Origin: Linanthus parryae
Taxonomy: Eukaryota; Streptophyta; Magnoliopsida; Ericales; Polemoniaceae
Length of the DNA: 64,000 nt
NCBI GenBank assembly: GCA_023055425.1
Contig: JALGPY010000001.1
Coordinates: forward strand, 70,364,994-70,428,993
Direction: 5' to 3'
The translations under genes and the position numbers were made by a program. Shown here piece by piece: positions 34,038 through 46,767 of the stretch (position 1 is its first letter; each line of letters opens with the position of its first letter). The notes under the pieces are model-generated. The model saw nothing but the letters and a program-made list of their open reading frames with translations. It ran no database searches and was not told where the DNA came from.

Positions 34038-34920
34038 CTAGAGCCAATATGGTGCATCTTGTATGCCTATAGATCTAGTGTTCCCTTCATGCTTGCGCTG
34101 AACAAGCAGCTTTGTAAGTGGATCTGACAGATTCTCATCTGTAGGAATCCTGAATATCTTCACATCTCCTCGATCAACGATCTCTCTAATAAGATGGAAC
34201 TTCCTGATTACGTGCTTGGATTTCTCGCTTGACCTGGGTTCCTTGGATTGTGCGATCTCCACATTTTTGTAACAATACAACTCTATTGGATCGACAATAC
34301 TACGAACCACACCAAGCTTAGTAATGAACTTCCCAATCCAAATAGCCTCCTTTGCTGCACATGATGCAGCAATGTACTCAGCCTCAGTTGTATAATCAGC
34401 AACCGTCTCTTGCTTGGAACTTTTCCAGTTCACAGCTCCTCCATTCAGGCAAAACACGAATCCCGACTCCGATCTGAAATCATCTCTGTCGGATTGCAAG
34501 CTTGCGTATGTTTAACCCCTTACATGCATGTCTCCCTCACCTCCATAGATCGAGAACGTATGCATAGTTCTTCTCAAGTTCTTAAGGATGTTCTTGACCG
34601 CTATCTAGTGACTCTCACCCGGATTGGACTGATATCTTCTTGTCATACTCAACACGTATGACACGTCTGGTCTAGTACATAACATGGCGTACATGATGGA
34701 TCCTATGGCCGAAGCATAGGGAACCCTACTCATGCGTTCCTTCAAATCTCATTGGAAGTACAATCAGCATTCGAAAGGGTGATTCCATGCGACATGGGCA
34801 AGAATTCCTTCCTGGAATCTTGCATGTTGAACCGTTTCAACACCTTGTCTATATATGTACTTTGACTTATGCCTATCATCTTCCTCGATCTATCCCTATA
34901 GATCTTGATACCAAGTATAT
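34038..34920 (-). pseudogene. Pol end (RT tail and RNase H) of the older element
   Basis: RNase H is open over 34038-34499: DDFRSESGFVFCLNGG, TTEAEYIAASCAAKEAIW, and an end in IQDAPYWL. Upstream (34500-34920) the RT tail can be followed (SYALS, SRVPYASAIGSIMY, LKRFNMQDSR, DKVLK) through stops and shifts to ILGIKIYRDRSR. At 34920 it breaks into an LTR. About 2 kb of coding sequence present in the younger copy (roughly 39,700-41,780) is missing here. Confidence 0.82.
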
Positions 34921-36303
34921 ATAGAGTTTTGATAACGAATACGCAGCGGAATAAACATAAATTAATCTGTTCAAGACCCTCCAAGTATCGCAGGAAGAGA
35001 CAACATAACGATATCTCCTTTGATGACTTCACACGTGAAATTGCATTCACGTCGCTATGCCTAGTCCACTCCTAGGATTGAAATCGGATCCTTCAAGACT
35101 TTGTGCTAGCTAGGATTAAAGGAAGAAGACGAAGAAGATCACGATCACGCAAAACGGAGCAAGGCGGGGCGGTCCTCCTTGTTCGGCCGACGGGGTAGTG
35201 GCGGTCCCAAGGGCGGTTGCGGCCCCCTTTGGGATTTGCTCTCTCTCCTTTATTTTATCTCCCACTCAATGTGTTATGAGAATTAGTTGTGGGAAAGAAG
35301 CTAGGAGTGTCTTTATATAGTCCAATAACTCTTTGCTGAATGCATAAAAGCTGCTATCCTAATCATGTCCATACACGGATTAGTCCAACTTGCAAATTAT
35401 TCCGACTAAGTTTGCAAGTAGTTGCGTATTGATCCTTATTATTGATTAATTATATTAATTACTTCCGATTCCTGTCTAATCCATAGGGAGTGTGACCCCA
35501 TAAGTTTCTACTTAGTTGGTAGTGAACATTTACTAACATGGTGCGGCATGTAGCAAGACATCCACGCTACCCAACTAATAGAAATAGTCATCCGATAAAC
35601 CTTGTGCAAGTATTGTGTCATCCTTTTGTCTCTATATCTCGATTGGAAACGAGACATAAAATCAGACTCGTATATCCAATCCATAGTTTCTCGATCCTGG
35701 GAATAGTCTCATTCAGACAGATAATATCAATATCCTATATTGATTTATCGAAGTCTGACCAGACATTCTATGAGCACCATCCTCTGAGTGGTCGTGGATA
35801 TTTACTCCCGTTATGTGGGAGGGAAAATATCTATCTACGTAATTACCATCCCTAAGCTTGCTTCTTTATTGTATCCGATTAACGCCTTTATTACTACCCA
35901 GTTACGGTGTAACGTTTGACAATGTCAAAACACAATAATCCACAACTAGAGGATCCAGTGACTTCAAGTCTAAGGATGACAATACCGTTGTCACTAAGAG
36001 AAGAACGTGTGACTTTACATAACCTTTATGTAGCCTTCTCGTTATGGGTCAATTCAGTATGCTATTACTCCTAATGCATACCCATGTGTTGGATCGTGAT
36101 ATCTCCATATCAATCCAACCTCATACTGGTCTATTGTTGATCGTCCTATTAATCAATATAATTGACTAGAGATATTTAAGATAAACAACATATTTTCAAT
36201 CTAAGGACTTCACTACATTATATATCTCCATAAATAATGCAATGAAGGTTTCTAGCCAAAAACACTATTTGTACTAAAAATATTTCTAGGGCATCTATTT
36301 ATA
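34921..36303 (-). repeat. Angela-like LTR lodged within the older element's coding region
   Basis: It aligns with the family LTR from TATAGAGTTTTGATAACG (for TGTAGGGTTTTGATAC) to GGGCATCTATTTATA (for GGGCATCTATTCCAACA), so both ends are altered. The TATA CTTTATATAG lies near 35311, and the inverted repeat CCCAAGGG/CCCTTTGGG at 35206-35233. It has the same orientation as its host. Pol lies on one side and gag on the other. Confidence 0.83.
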
Positions 36304-37166
36304 CTTCACTTTAGATTCTGCACATCTCGATGAATGTGAGATCCACATCGAGTATCCAATACCCAAGATGAAGAGATAGTTAAGTTAACATGTACGAAAA
36401 AATACATGGTGGCGGTGGAATCACTATTCCAAGCCTTTCATCCTCCAGATACTTTGAGCAGTTCCTCTTCCCTTGTCCAGGCTGACTGCAGTAGTGACAT
36501 TCACCCTTACTCGCTTGCTCTTTCCTTTGCTCAGCATCATTATGGCCTTGCCCTTTCCCTTGGTGATGCTTTTTTGAGTTATCCTCAACATATTTAGCAA
36601 ATATGGCATAGGCTTGTTGATCTCATTCATGTTATAGTTCATGAGGAACTGTCCGTAACTATCCGACAACGATTGCAGGATGAGATCAGTGGCCAACTCT
36701 TGACCCACCGGAAACCCCAAACGTGTGAGATTATCCAAGCACCCGATCACACACAGTACGTGAGGTCCAACTGGGTTTCCTTCTGACATATGACATTTGA
36801 ATAATGCCTTGGAAACTTCATACCGCTCATGCCTCGCCTGCTCATGGAAGAGCTTCTTCAAGTGTATGATCATATCAAATGCAACCATGTTCTCATGTTG
36901 GTTCTGAAGCTCAGAGCTCATGGTGCAAAGCATAAGTCAGGCCACATCATTAGCAACGCCAACGATCTTCTGATATGCCTTTCAGGAAGAAGCAGAATTA
37001 TTTTTTGGACCCTCAGGAACTTGCTCTTCTAGAATGTACAGTATCTTTTCTTGCTTGAGAATGATTCTCAAGTTTCTGTACCAGTCCAGCAAGTTTTTCC
37101 AGAAAGCTTTTCCTTCTCAAGGACTGATCGTAGGGATTGTGATAAATTCGATGAGTTGTTTGCCAT
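36304..37166 (-). pseudogene. Gag of the older Angela-like element
   Basis: ATG 37166 opens MANNSSNLSQSLRS. After early shifts and stops the frame is good over 36424-36933: LMLCTMSSELQNQHENM, HERYEVSKALFK, EGNPVGPHVL and SDSYGQFLMNYNMNEINK. The zinc knuckle region near 36490 is frameshifted. It differs in wording from the younger gag (MANNNASTSS), which supports a separate subfamily. It ends at 36304 against the inserted LTR. Confidence 0.83.
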
Positions 37167-37380
37167 TTGAATTCTACAAAATGAGAAATATACAAGTTTT
37201 AGTATTTTGTGAACAAACAACTACATTTAATAATGGCTAGATTATTAAACATAGATCCCACTATTTTTCTCGAATTAATAACCCTCCATATTAATGAGGA
37301 AAATATCATTATATTCTTTAGTGGACCAAGATCCATATTTCGCTTTTTTTGAGTTTGCTTTGGCAAGTCACTCAAAAATT

Positions 37381-38804
37381 AGTTGGGTGGTGAAGTAGGT
37401 AACGCAGCGGAATAAGAAAAATTTAATTCCCACTTCAATGCCCACCACGAATCGTCGGGAGGAGACATCATAACATGATAAGAGACATAGTATTGTGTAC
37501 CTTTTGATTTGTGTGATCACACGAAGAATGATGTCCTCGTCTCTACGGTTGATCCACGTCTAGAGGTGAGATCTAGATTCTTCCTTCAAACAAGTGCTAG
37601 CTTGAACCCGGAGAAAGAGGGAAGAAGATCAAATCAACAAAGGAACAAGAGGAGGTTCGGCCTCCTCTTTGAGCCGACGGGAAGGGGCGGACGGGCTAGG
37701 GTTTCGGCCCTAGCTTTGTCTTGCTCTCTCTTTTGCTCTCTTCCAATCTCTTTGTTATGCCTAATAACAATTCTATGGAAGGAAGCTAAAGCCTCCTTTA
37801 TATACTCCAACAACTCCTTGTTGTTTCCATAAAAGAGTTTCCTAATTCTAGATGAACTAGAATTATTCCCTTCCTTGCAAATTAGTCCTATTAAGTTTGC
37901 AAGGTGTTGCACAATGATCCTTCTATTAATTAATCAATATTAATTAATCCCTAATCTAGCTCTACTCTATTTGACGTGTGACCCCATAGGTTTATATATA
38001 GTTGGTAGTAACTCTTACTAACATGGAGCGGTGTCTAGCAACACATCCATGCCACCCAACCAATAGAAATAGTCAGTGATCCCGACAAACCTCTTGTGAC
38101 CAATATGTCATATTGCACTATCCCTTTGTCTCCATATCCGGATTGGACACGAGACATACACCATCACACTCGTATATCCAATCCATAGTTCCTCGATCCT
38201 AGGAATATGCTTATGCTTGCAGATAACATCAATATCTCTATATTAATTTATCTGAGTCTGGCCAGACATTCAATAAGCCTCATCCCTTGAGTGGTCGTGG
38301 ATATTTACCCCCATTATCTGGGAGGGTCAAATCCTATCTACATCACTACGATCTCTAAGCTTGCTTCCTATCACGCCCGATAGCCATCTTTATGATTACC
38401 CAGTTACGGTGTAACGTTTGATAAAATCAAAGCGCAATATTCCACAACCAGAGTATCTAGTGACTTCAAGTCTAAGGATTGCATATATATTAGCACTACG
38501 AAAAGCGATTGTGACTTGACATAATCTAATGTATCCTTTTCGTCATGGGTCAATCCAGTATGCCATTACTCCTAATGCATACCCATGTGTTAGACTTGAT
38601 ATCTCCATATCAATCTACCCACATACTAGTCTATATTTGATCGTCCTATTAATCAATATAGTGGACTAGGTATATTTAAGATAAACAACATTTTATCTAA
38701 GGACTACATTATATTAAATATCACAATATATAATAAATGAATATTCTAGCCAAAACAATGTTCATACTAAATCTACGATTGCCTCTAGGGCATATATTCC
38801 AACA
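37381..38804 (-). repeat. 3' LTR of the younger element
   Basis: It runs from AGTTGGGTGGTGAAG (mutated from TGTTGGGTTTTGAAG) to ATATATTCCAACA, followed by the polypurine tract (GTCTCCCACTTGC in plus-strand text). The TATA CTTTATATAC lies at about 37796. The hairpin CTAGGGTTTCGGCCCTAG lies at 37696-37713. Confidence 0.9.
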
Positions 38805-38818
38805 GTCTCCCACTTGCA

Positions 38819-41800
38819 CTAGAGCCAATCTGGCGCATCTCGTATGCCTATAGATCTGGTGTGCCCTTCATGCTTTCGCTGCGCAAGAGGTTTCGTGAGC
38901 GGATCTGAAACATTGTCATCCGTTGGAATCTTGCACATCTTCACATCTCCTCGATCCATCATATCACGAATAAGATGGAATCTCCTAAGTACATGCTTTG
39001 ATTTCTGGTGTGATCTTGGTTCCTTGGCCTGTGCGATTGCCCCACAGTTGTCACAGTACAACTCTATGGGATCCACGATGCTAGGGACCACACCGAGCTC
39101 GGTGATAAACTTCTTTATCCAAACTGCCTCTTTTGCTGCTTCCGCAGCAGCAATGTACTCAGCTTCTGTTGTAGAATCAACAGTTGTCCCTTGCTTGGAA
39201 CTCTTTCAGCTTACAGCTCCTCCATTCAGGCAAAACACGTATCCAGACTGCGATCTGTAGTCATCTTTGTCGGTTTGGAAGCTCGCATCTGTGTAACCTT
39301 TTACACTTAGCTCTTCCTTGCCTCCAAATATCAAGAATACATCCTTAGTTCTTCTCAAGTACTTCAGGATGTTCTTGACAGCAATCCAATGACTCTCACC
39401 CGGATTGGACTGGTATCTGCTCACCATACTCAAAGCGTATGATACGTCTGGTCTAGTACATAACATGACGTACATGATGGATCCTATGGCCAAAGCATAG
39501 GGTATTCTACTCATGCGGTCCTTCTCAATCTCATTGGAGGGACAGTCATTCTTAGAAAGAGTGACTCCATGCGACATGGGCAAGAATCCCTTCTTGGAAT
39601 CTTGCATGTTGAACCTCTTCAACACCTTGTCTATATATGTACTTTGACTTAGGACGAGCAACCTTCTAGATCTATCCCTATAGATATTTATACCAAGTAT
39701 ATAGGCTGCGTCCCCTAAGTCCTTCATTTCAAAGCACTTTCCTAGCCAATCTTTAACAGATTGCAAAGTAGGAATATCATTGCCTATGATTAGTATGTCA
39801 TCCACATACAAGATCAGAAATACTACAGAGCTCCCACGAACCTTCTTGTAAACACAAGGCTCATCTTCGTTCTTGATGAAGCCAAACTCTTTGACTGCAT
39901 CATCAAAACGTCGATTCCAACTCCTAGAAGCTTGCTTCAATCCATAAATGGATCTTTGCAGCTTACAGACTTTATTGGCATTCTCTGGATCTTCAAAACC
40001 CTCTGTCTGTGTCATGAACACATCCTCAAGGAGGTTCCCATAAAGGAACGCTGTTTTAACATCCATTTGCCAAATCTCATAGTAGTAGTTTGCTGCAATA
40101 GCAAGTAGGATTCGAACGGATTTAGTCAAGGCGACTGGTGAAAAGGTCTCATCATAGTCAATACCATGAATCTGTCTATACCCTTTGGCTACCAATCGCC
40201 CCTTATAGGCAACTACCTTGCCATCCATGTCGGTCTTCTTCTTGAAGACCCACTTGCACCCTATGGGTCGAGCCCCTTCGGGTGGTTCCACCAAAGTCCA
40301 TACTTTGTTGGTGTACATGGAATCCATTTCGGATCTCATGGCTTCTAGCCACTTCTTAGAGTCTGGGCCTTTCATGGCCTCTCCGTAGGTTGCAGGCTCA
40401 TCGTCTATGAGTGGTACGTCATCGGGCTCAGTCACGAGAAGTCCATACCTCTCTGGCTCATGACGCACTCTTCCTGAACAGGTTCCTCCACAACTACTTG
40501 CGATTCCTGCTCATGTTCCATCATCGGTTCAGTGATTTGTGGTTCTTGAATCTCTTCAAGTTCTACAACCCTCCCACTTGCTTCTTTAGAGACAAACTCT
40601 CTTTCTAGAATCACGCCGGTCCGAGCAACAAACACTTTGTTCTCGATGGGATTGTAGAAGTAATATCCTTTGGTTTCCTTAGGATATCCCACAAATTTAC
40701 ACTTATCCGCTTTGGCCCGAGCTTGTCTGTTTGTAAACGTTTTACATAGACATCGCAGCCCCAAATCCTCATAAACGACACTATGGGACGCATCCCAGTC
40801 CATATCTCATATGGTGTCTTCATGACTGACTTGGATGGAACGCGGTTAATGGTAAAAGTTGCCGTCGTTAGAGCATGTCCCCAAAAGGATATCGGAAGAT
40901 CTGTTTGAGACATCATAGATCGCACCACATCTAATAGAGTGCGATTCCTCCTCTCGGACATGCCATTCCATTGTGGCGTTCTGGGCGGAGTGAGATGGGA
41001 TACAATCCCACACTCTCTAAGATACTCATCAAACTCTTGGATTAAGTATTCTCCTCCACGATCCGATCGGAGAGCCTTAATACTTTTGCCAAGTTGCTTC
41101 TCTACTTCATTCTTGAATTCCTTGAACAGTTCAAAGGATTCGGATTCGTCCTTCATAAGGTATACAAATCCATATCTACTGAAATCATCAGTGAATGTGA
41201 TGAAGTAGGTATAACCTCCTCTGGCAGGCGTGGGGAATGTTCCACATACATCGGTATGTATGAGTGCCAATAACTCACTAGTCCTTTCACCTTTCTTATT
41301 GAAAGGGGACTTTGTCATTTTTCCTAATAAACAAGATTCACATGTCTCATATGATTCCAAATCAAATGAGTCTAGAAGTCCATCCTTATGGAGTCTAGAT
41401 ATGCGTTTCTCATTTATATGGCCTAAACGACAGTGCCATAGATATGTAGATTTAAATCATTAGTTTTAATCCTTTTAGTATTTATGTTATAGATTGAACG
41501 ATTTAGATCAAGGATATACAATCCATTAGAAAAATGCGCACTACAATAGTGCATACTATCAAAATAAATGGAGCAACACTTGTCCTTTATTAAAATAGAA
41601 AAACCCTTCTCGTCCAAACAAGAAACGGAAATAATGTTTCTGCTCATAGCAGGCACATAATAGCAATTGTCTAATTCTAAAATAAGTCCAGAAGGCAAAG
41701 ATAGCTCATAAACACCTACAGCTAATGCAGCAACTCTTGCTCCATTCCCTACGCGCAGGTCTATCTCCCCTTCACTCAATCTTCTACTTCTTTTCAAATC

Positions 41801-42724
41801 CTGCACATTGCGACAAATGTGAGAACCACATCCGGTATCCAATACCCAAGATGAAGAAATAGAAAGATTGACGTCTATAACATAAATACCTGGTGGTGGT
41901 GGAATCACTATTCCAAGCTTCTTATCCTCCAGATATTTAGGGCAATTCCTCCTCCGGTGACCCGGCTGGCTGCAGTAGTGACACTCACCTTTAGCCACGC
42001 CTCCACTAGGCTTCAGGGCGTCTTTGGATTTCGCAACTGTCTTGCGCTTTCCTTTTGAAGTAGAGGCAACTGACTTTCCCTTCTTCTTATGCACCATCAT
42101 TATGGCCTTGCCCTTGCCTTTATTGACGCTCTGTTCTGCTATCTTTAGCATGTTCAATAAGTCAGGCAGAGTCTTACTGATCTCGTTCATATTATAGTTC
42201 ATGATGAACTGATTATAACTGTCAGGCAACGATTGCAAGACAAGATCAGTAGCCAAATTTTGGCCCTATGGGAACCCCAGTCTCTCAAGGTTCTCTATGT
42301 ACCCGATCATTCGGAGCACATGAGGCCCTACTGGATTCCCCTCTGCAAGACTACTCTTGAACAATGCTTTAGACACCTCATAGCGCTCATGCCTAGCCTG
42401 TTCCTGAAACAATTTTTTCAAGTGTATGATCATATCGTAGGCTTCCATATTCTCATGCTGCTTCTGAAACTCAGGAGTCATGGTACAAAGCATGAGGCAA
42501 GTCACGTCATTAGAATCATCAATATGTTTCTGACGTGCCCTCACTTCCGCTAGAAGAGACTCGTCTTGAGGTGCTGGAATTTGAGTGTTCGAGACGTACA
42601 GCTTCTTTTCTTGATTAAGGACAATCCTTAAGTTTCTGTATCAGTCAAGGAAATTTGTTCCAGACAGTTTATCCTTCTCAAGGACAGATCGTAGGGATGA
42701 AGTCGATGCGTTGTTGTTTGCCAT
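38819..42724 (-). pseudogene. Gag-pol of the younger Angela-like element
   Basis: Order on the minus strand: gag from ATG 42724 (MANNNASTSSLRS); knuckle CHYCSQPGHRRRNC (about 41943-41984); protease WVLDTGCGSH with catalytic Asp intact; integrase zinc domain LWHCRLGHINEKR and CESCLLGK. The integrase core has HTDVCG, RSDRGGEY and Glu in NGMSERRNRT. RT has QMDVKTAFLYGNL and YVDDILIIGND; RNase H starts YTDASF and the product ends DAPDWL. In-frame stops lie at 42641-42643 and 39206-39208 (both Trp TGG to TGA) and at 42266-42268. Frameshifts lie near 41450, 40700 and 40450. All catalytic residues I could see are kept, so damage is recent and light. Confidence 0.92.
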
Positions 42725-44351
42725 TTGGAATTCTACAAAACGAGAAATGTGCAATTTTAGTATTTTGAACAATTTAACTATATTTAATAATGGCTAGATT
42801 ATTAAATTTCCCACTATTTTTCTCGGATTAATAGCCCTCGCCATTAATGCGAAAAATATCCTCATATTTTCTAGTGGGTCCAAGATCCCTTTTTCACTTC
42901 TTCTCGAGCTTGCTTTGGCAAGTCACCCAAGAATAGGCTATTTAGGTAGGAATCATTCCAATTGCATCTTGTGCAACTCCCAATTAGGTGAATAACTCTT
43001 TTATTCTTTGTCCAATGGATAACCCCTAATTGTCATGCCTCTAGGCTCATCAATCCAATTGATTCTTGCCTATTTGCGTCCAACCTCTTGCTTCAACATA
43101 CACACATTACTAGCTTGTGTCGTCCGCAACACACCATGGTAAATTAAAATCGCCTTGCTTTGGCAAGCCCAAATTTTAATAAACCCTGATCATGAAGGGT
43201 GTTTTGGCAAGAAAAAAGCCAAAACGCAACATTTAATTGAGGGATGTCCTTTTAATTTGTTTGGTTTATCTTATCAACATGGTCTACTTATTTGGATTGG
43301 GCTATCCACAATAAAAGATCAACCTTGTTTATTATTATCTTGTTATTGTTTTCGCTAGTATAGCCATACACACAAAAATTAAATGAAAAGACATGAATAA
43401 TAAACATCCACAAAATAAAAGAAACGTGGCATGGATATGGCCCTTAGACTAATGATATTATCAAGCCAATGATAATATCCAATTACCCTAAAGTGCCGAG
43501 CTCATCTCCATGTGCTCCACCATAGCTGCGCGCCTAGGGATGTCTTCTTTGTCTCTTAGCTCCTTTGGTTCTCCGGTCTTCTTCTCCATGCTCTTGGCTA
43601 TCATCTAAATATTTATAATTCTAGCCTAACATCTAGAATAAATAAATAATAAAAGCCTCACATGTTGAGGAGAAAAAGACGACTCGCAGGCCGTAAACCT
43701 AATTAATTATTACATTAATTTGATTAGCTCGCAGGTCGTAAACCAAACCACAAAGCAATAATAAAAAAACATCCACAATCCTAGGCCATATCCATCCACC
43801 ATGCAATAAAGCACATAATACAATTAAAAACAATTTTTAACGCGCTTGTTTAATTTTAATGAGATTGGGTAATTAGGGTTACAACGATCCAAGGGGTTCA
43901 AGCCAACAAGGGGCCCGAACCCCTAGGACCACCGCCGCCACAAGGCCCGGCCCAAGGCCGGCCGCCCCATTGGCTCGCGGCCTTTCTTGGCGCGCAAGGG
44001 AGGGGCGGACGGCTAGGGTTCCGGCCCTAGTCTTCCTTCCCTCTTCCTTGTTGCCCAAGCAGGGTTGTTTCCTTATGGATTTAATTCCATAAATTTGTTT
44101 CCATAATTGAAAACCCATTTTCAATCATGTGCCCATGAACCCTAATTTTTCAAGAAACCAGTTGTACACATCTTATGTGATTAAACTCACAAATTCTAAC
44201 ATCCAATGTTAAATTGGATCTTGTTCTATTGAATCAAATTCAATTTTGCATCTACTATGCCAATTAATTTCAGTTCACGCGTAATAAACAATAAAACGGT
44301 GTGTAAACTAAAATCGTAACATATACATCATGTTATGCTCAACGACTTGTG
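42725..44351 (-). other. Leader of the younger Angela-like element
   Basis: No gene in 1.6 kb. It carries GCTTGCTTTGGCAAGTC near 42908 and CCTTGCTTTGGCAAGCC near 43154, and a GC-rich block at 43900-44030 with the hairpin CTAGGGTTCCGGCCCTAG at 44013-44030. It matches 3821-5449 closely. Confidence 0.82.
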
Positions 44352-44363
44352 GCTCTGATACCA
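44352..44363 (-). other. Primer-binding site of the younger element
   Basis: The minus strand reads TGGTATCAGAGC, an exact match to the initiator tRNA-Met site, next to the 5' LTR. Confidence 0.92.
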
Positions 44364-44364
44364 C

Positions 44365-45789
44365 TGTTGGGTTTTGAAGTAGGTAACGCAGCGGAATAAG
44401 AAAAATTTAATTCCCACTTCAATGCTCACCACGGATCGTCACGAGGAGACATCATAACATGATAAGAGACATACTATTGTGTACCTTTTGATTTGTGTGA
44501 TCACACGAAGAATGATGTCCTCGTCTCTACGGTTGATCCACGTCTAGAGGTGAGATCTAGATTCTTCCTTTAAACAAGTGCTAGCTTGAACCCGTAGAAA
44601 GAGGGAAGAAGATCAAAGCAACAAAGGAACAAGAGGAGGTTCGGCCTCCTCTTCGAGCCGACGGGAAGGGGCGGACGGGCTAGGGTTTCGGCCCTAGCTT
44701 TGTCTTGCTCTCTCTTTTGCTCTCTCCCAATCTCTTCGTTATGTCTAATAACAATTCTATGGGAAGGAAGCTAAAGCCTCCTTTATATACTCCAAAAACT
44801 CCTTGCTGTTTCCATAAAAGAGTTTTCTAATTCTAGATGAACTAGAATTATTCCCTTCCTTGCAAATTAGTCCTACTAAGTTTGCAAGGTGTTGCTCAAT
44901 GATCCTTCTATTAATTAATCAATATTAATTAATCACAAATCTAGCTCTACTCTATTTGACGTGTGACCCCATAGGTTTCTATATAGTTGCTAGTAACTCT
45001 TACTAACATGGAGCGGTGTCTAGCAACACATCCATGCCACCCAACCAATAGAAATAGTCAGTGATCCCGACAAACCTCTTGTGCCCAATATGTCATATTG
45101 CACTATCCATTTGTCTCCATATCCGGATTGCACACGAGACATACATCGTCACACTCGTATATCCAATCCATAGTTCCTCGATCCTGCGAATATGCTTATG
45201 CTTGCAGATAACATCAATATCTCTATATTGATTTATCTGAGTCTGGCCAGACATTCAATAAGCCTCATCCCTCGAGTGGCCGTGGATATTTACCCCCATT
45301 ATCTGGGAGGGACAAATCCTATCTACATCACTACGATCTCTAAGCTTGCTTCCTATCACGCCCGGTAGCCATCTTTATGATTACCCAGTTACGGTGTAAC
45401 GTTTGATAACATCAAAGCGCAATATTCCACAACCGGAGTATCTAGTACTTCAAGTCTAAGGATTGCAAATATATTAGCACTACGAAAAGCGATTGTGATT
45501 TGACATAATCTAATGTATCCTTTTCGTCATGGGTCAATCCAATATGCCATTACTCCTAATGCATACCCATGTGTTAGACTTGATATCTCCATATCAATCT
45601 ACACACATACTAGTCTATATTTGATCGTCCTATTAATCAATATAGTGGACTAGGGATATTTAAGATAAACAACATTTTTATCTAAGGAATTCATTATATT
45701 AAATATCACAATATATAATAAATGAATATTCTAGCCAAAACAATGTTCATACTAAATCTACGATTGCCTCTAGGGCATCTATTCCAACA
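44365..45789 (-). repeat. 5' LTR of the younger element
   Basis: 1425 bp, TGTTGGGTTTTGAAG to CTATTCCAACA. The TATA CTTTATATAC lies at about 44779, and the hairpin CTAGGGTTTCGGCCCTAG at 44680-44697, roughly 90 bases downstream of the TATA in the sense direction. It is the partner of 37381-38804. Confidence 0.92.
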
Positions 45790-46754
45790 CATGCATCATC
45801 CATACACCAACAATAATAACAAGACAATAAATTTAAACAACCGAAAACAATAAATAAACGTGATGTGGATATGGCCTCCTAAACTAAGATATTCCCTAGC
45901 CAATGAGAATATCTATTAGCCCTAAAAAATAGCAAGCTCATCTCCATGTGCCTCCATCTTTTAGTCCATGCGCCTTAGCTTGTGGAATGCCGCCATCTTG
46001 TGGTTTCTTCAATTCTTTAAGCTTATTCTCCAAGTCTTGACTATCATCTACTCTATCTAATACTAGCTAGCATCTATAGTAAATAGCGAGGCCTCACAAT
46101 TTGAGGTGAAGCCGATACGCATGCCATAAAATCTAATTAATTAATTATTACAATAAAACCAATCCACAAAAATAAACATTCACAACATCCACATCTAAGG
46201 CCATATCCAATCACCATGCAAAAGCACATAATACAGTTAAGATCCAATAACGCGCTTTGTCAATTTTAGCTGATTTTGGATATACTATGGTCAAAACGGT
46301 ACAAGAGGGCCCGCCAACTAACTTGGCCGAGCCCCAATGGACCGCCACAAGGACTTGGGCCGGTCGGCCCTAGCCCCCGCGACAAGCCTCGCACTAAACT
46401 GGCTCGACCCTTGGTCGTGGCTTGCTTGCCGCGCAAGGAAGGGGGCGGACGGGCTAGGGTTTCAGCCCTAGATTGTTTCCTTCCTCTTCCTTCCTTGCTT
46501 GCTTGTTTCCAAATTAAGATTATTTTTTTTTCATTTTGTGCCCAAACCCTAGTTTTCTAGATCCAAAATTTCACAGCATATGTGATCCAAATTCACTCAT
46601 CTTTACATCATATGTAAAATCACCTCATTCACTCTTAAATCATATTCAAATTGCATCATTATGCCAAATTCAGTTTTACGCGATAAATCATCATTGAGGG
46701 GTAATGACTGACTGAATAGTAACACATAAACCACGTTATGCACTACGACCTGTG
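45790..46754 (-). other. Leader of the older Angela-like element, distal part
   Basis: No gene. It resumes the leader text at CATGCATCATCCATACACC and continues to the GC-rich block (46300-46475) with hairpin CTAGGGTTTCAGCCCTAG at 46454-46471. The open frame across the GC block is a composition effect. Confidence 0.78.
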
Positions 46755-46766
46755 GCTTTGATACCA
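46755..46766 (-). other. Primer-binding site of the older element
   Basis: The plus strand reads GCTTTGATACCA, one C-to-T change from the intact site, next to the LTR at 46768. Confidence 0.85.
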
Positions 46767-46767
46767 C

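Larger units (their letters stand above)
37381..45789 (-). mobile_element. Younger nearly full-length Angela-like element, 8.4 kb
   Basis: Two LTRs of almost equal length (1424 and 1425 bp) and very similar sequence enclose a leader, gag and pol in proper order. Flanks are leader sequence of the older element (CTTTGGCAAGTCACTC on the left, CATGCATCATCCATACACC on the right), so it is nested there. About 400 bases of host leader are missing at the junction and no target duplication is visible (AAATT against CATGC). One edge therefore suffered a deletion. Confidence 0.87.
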
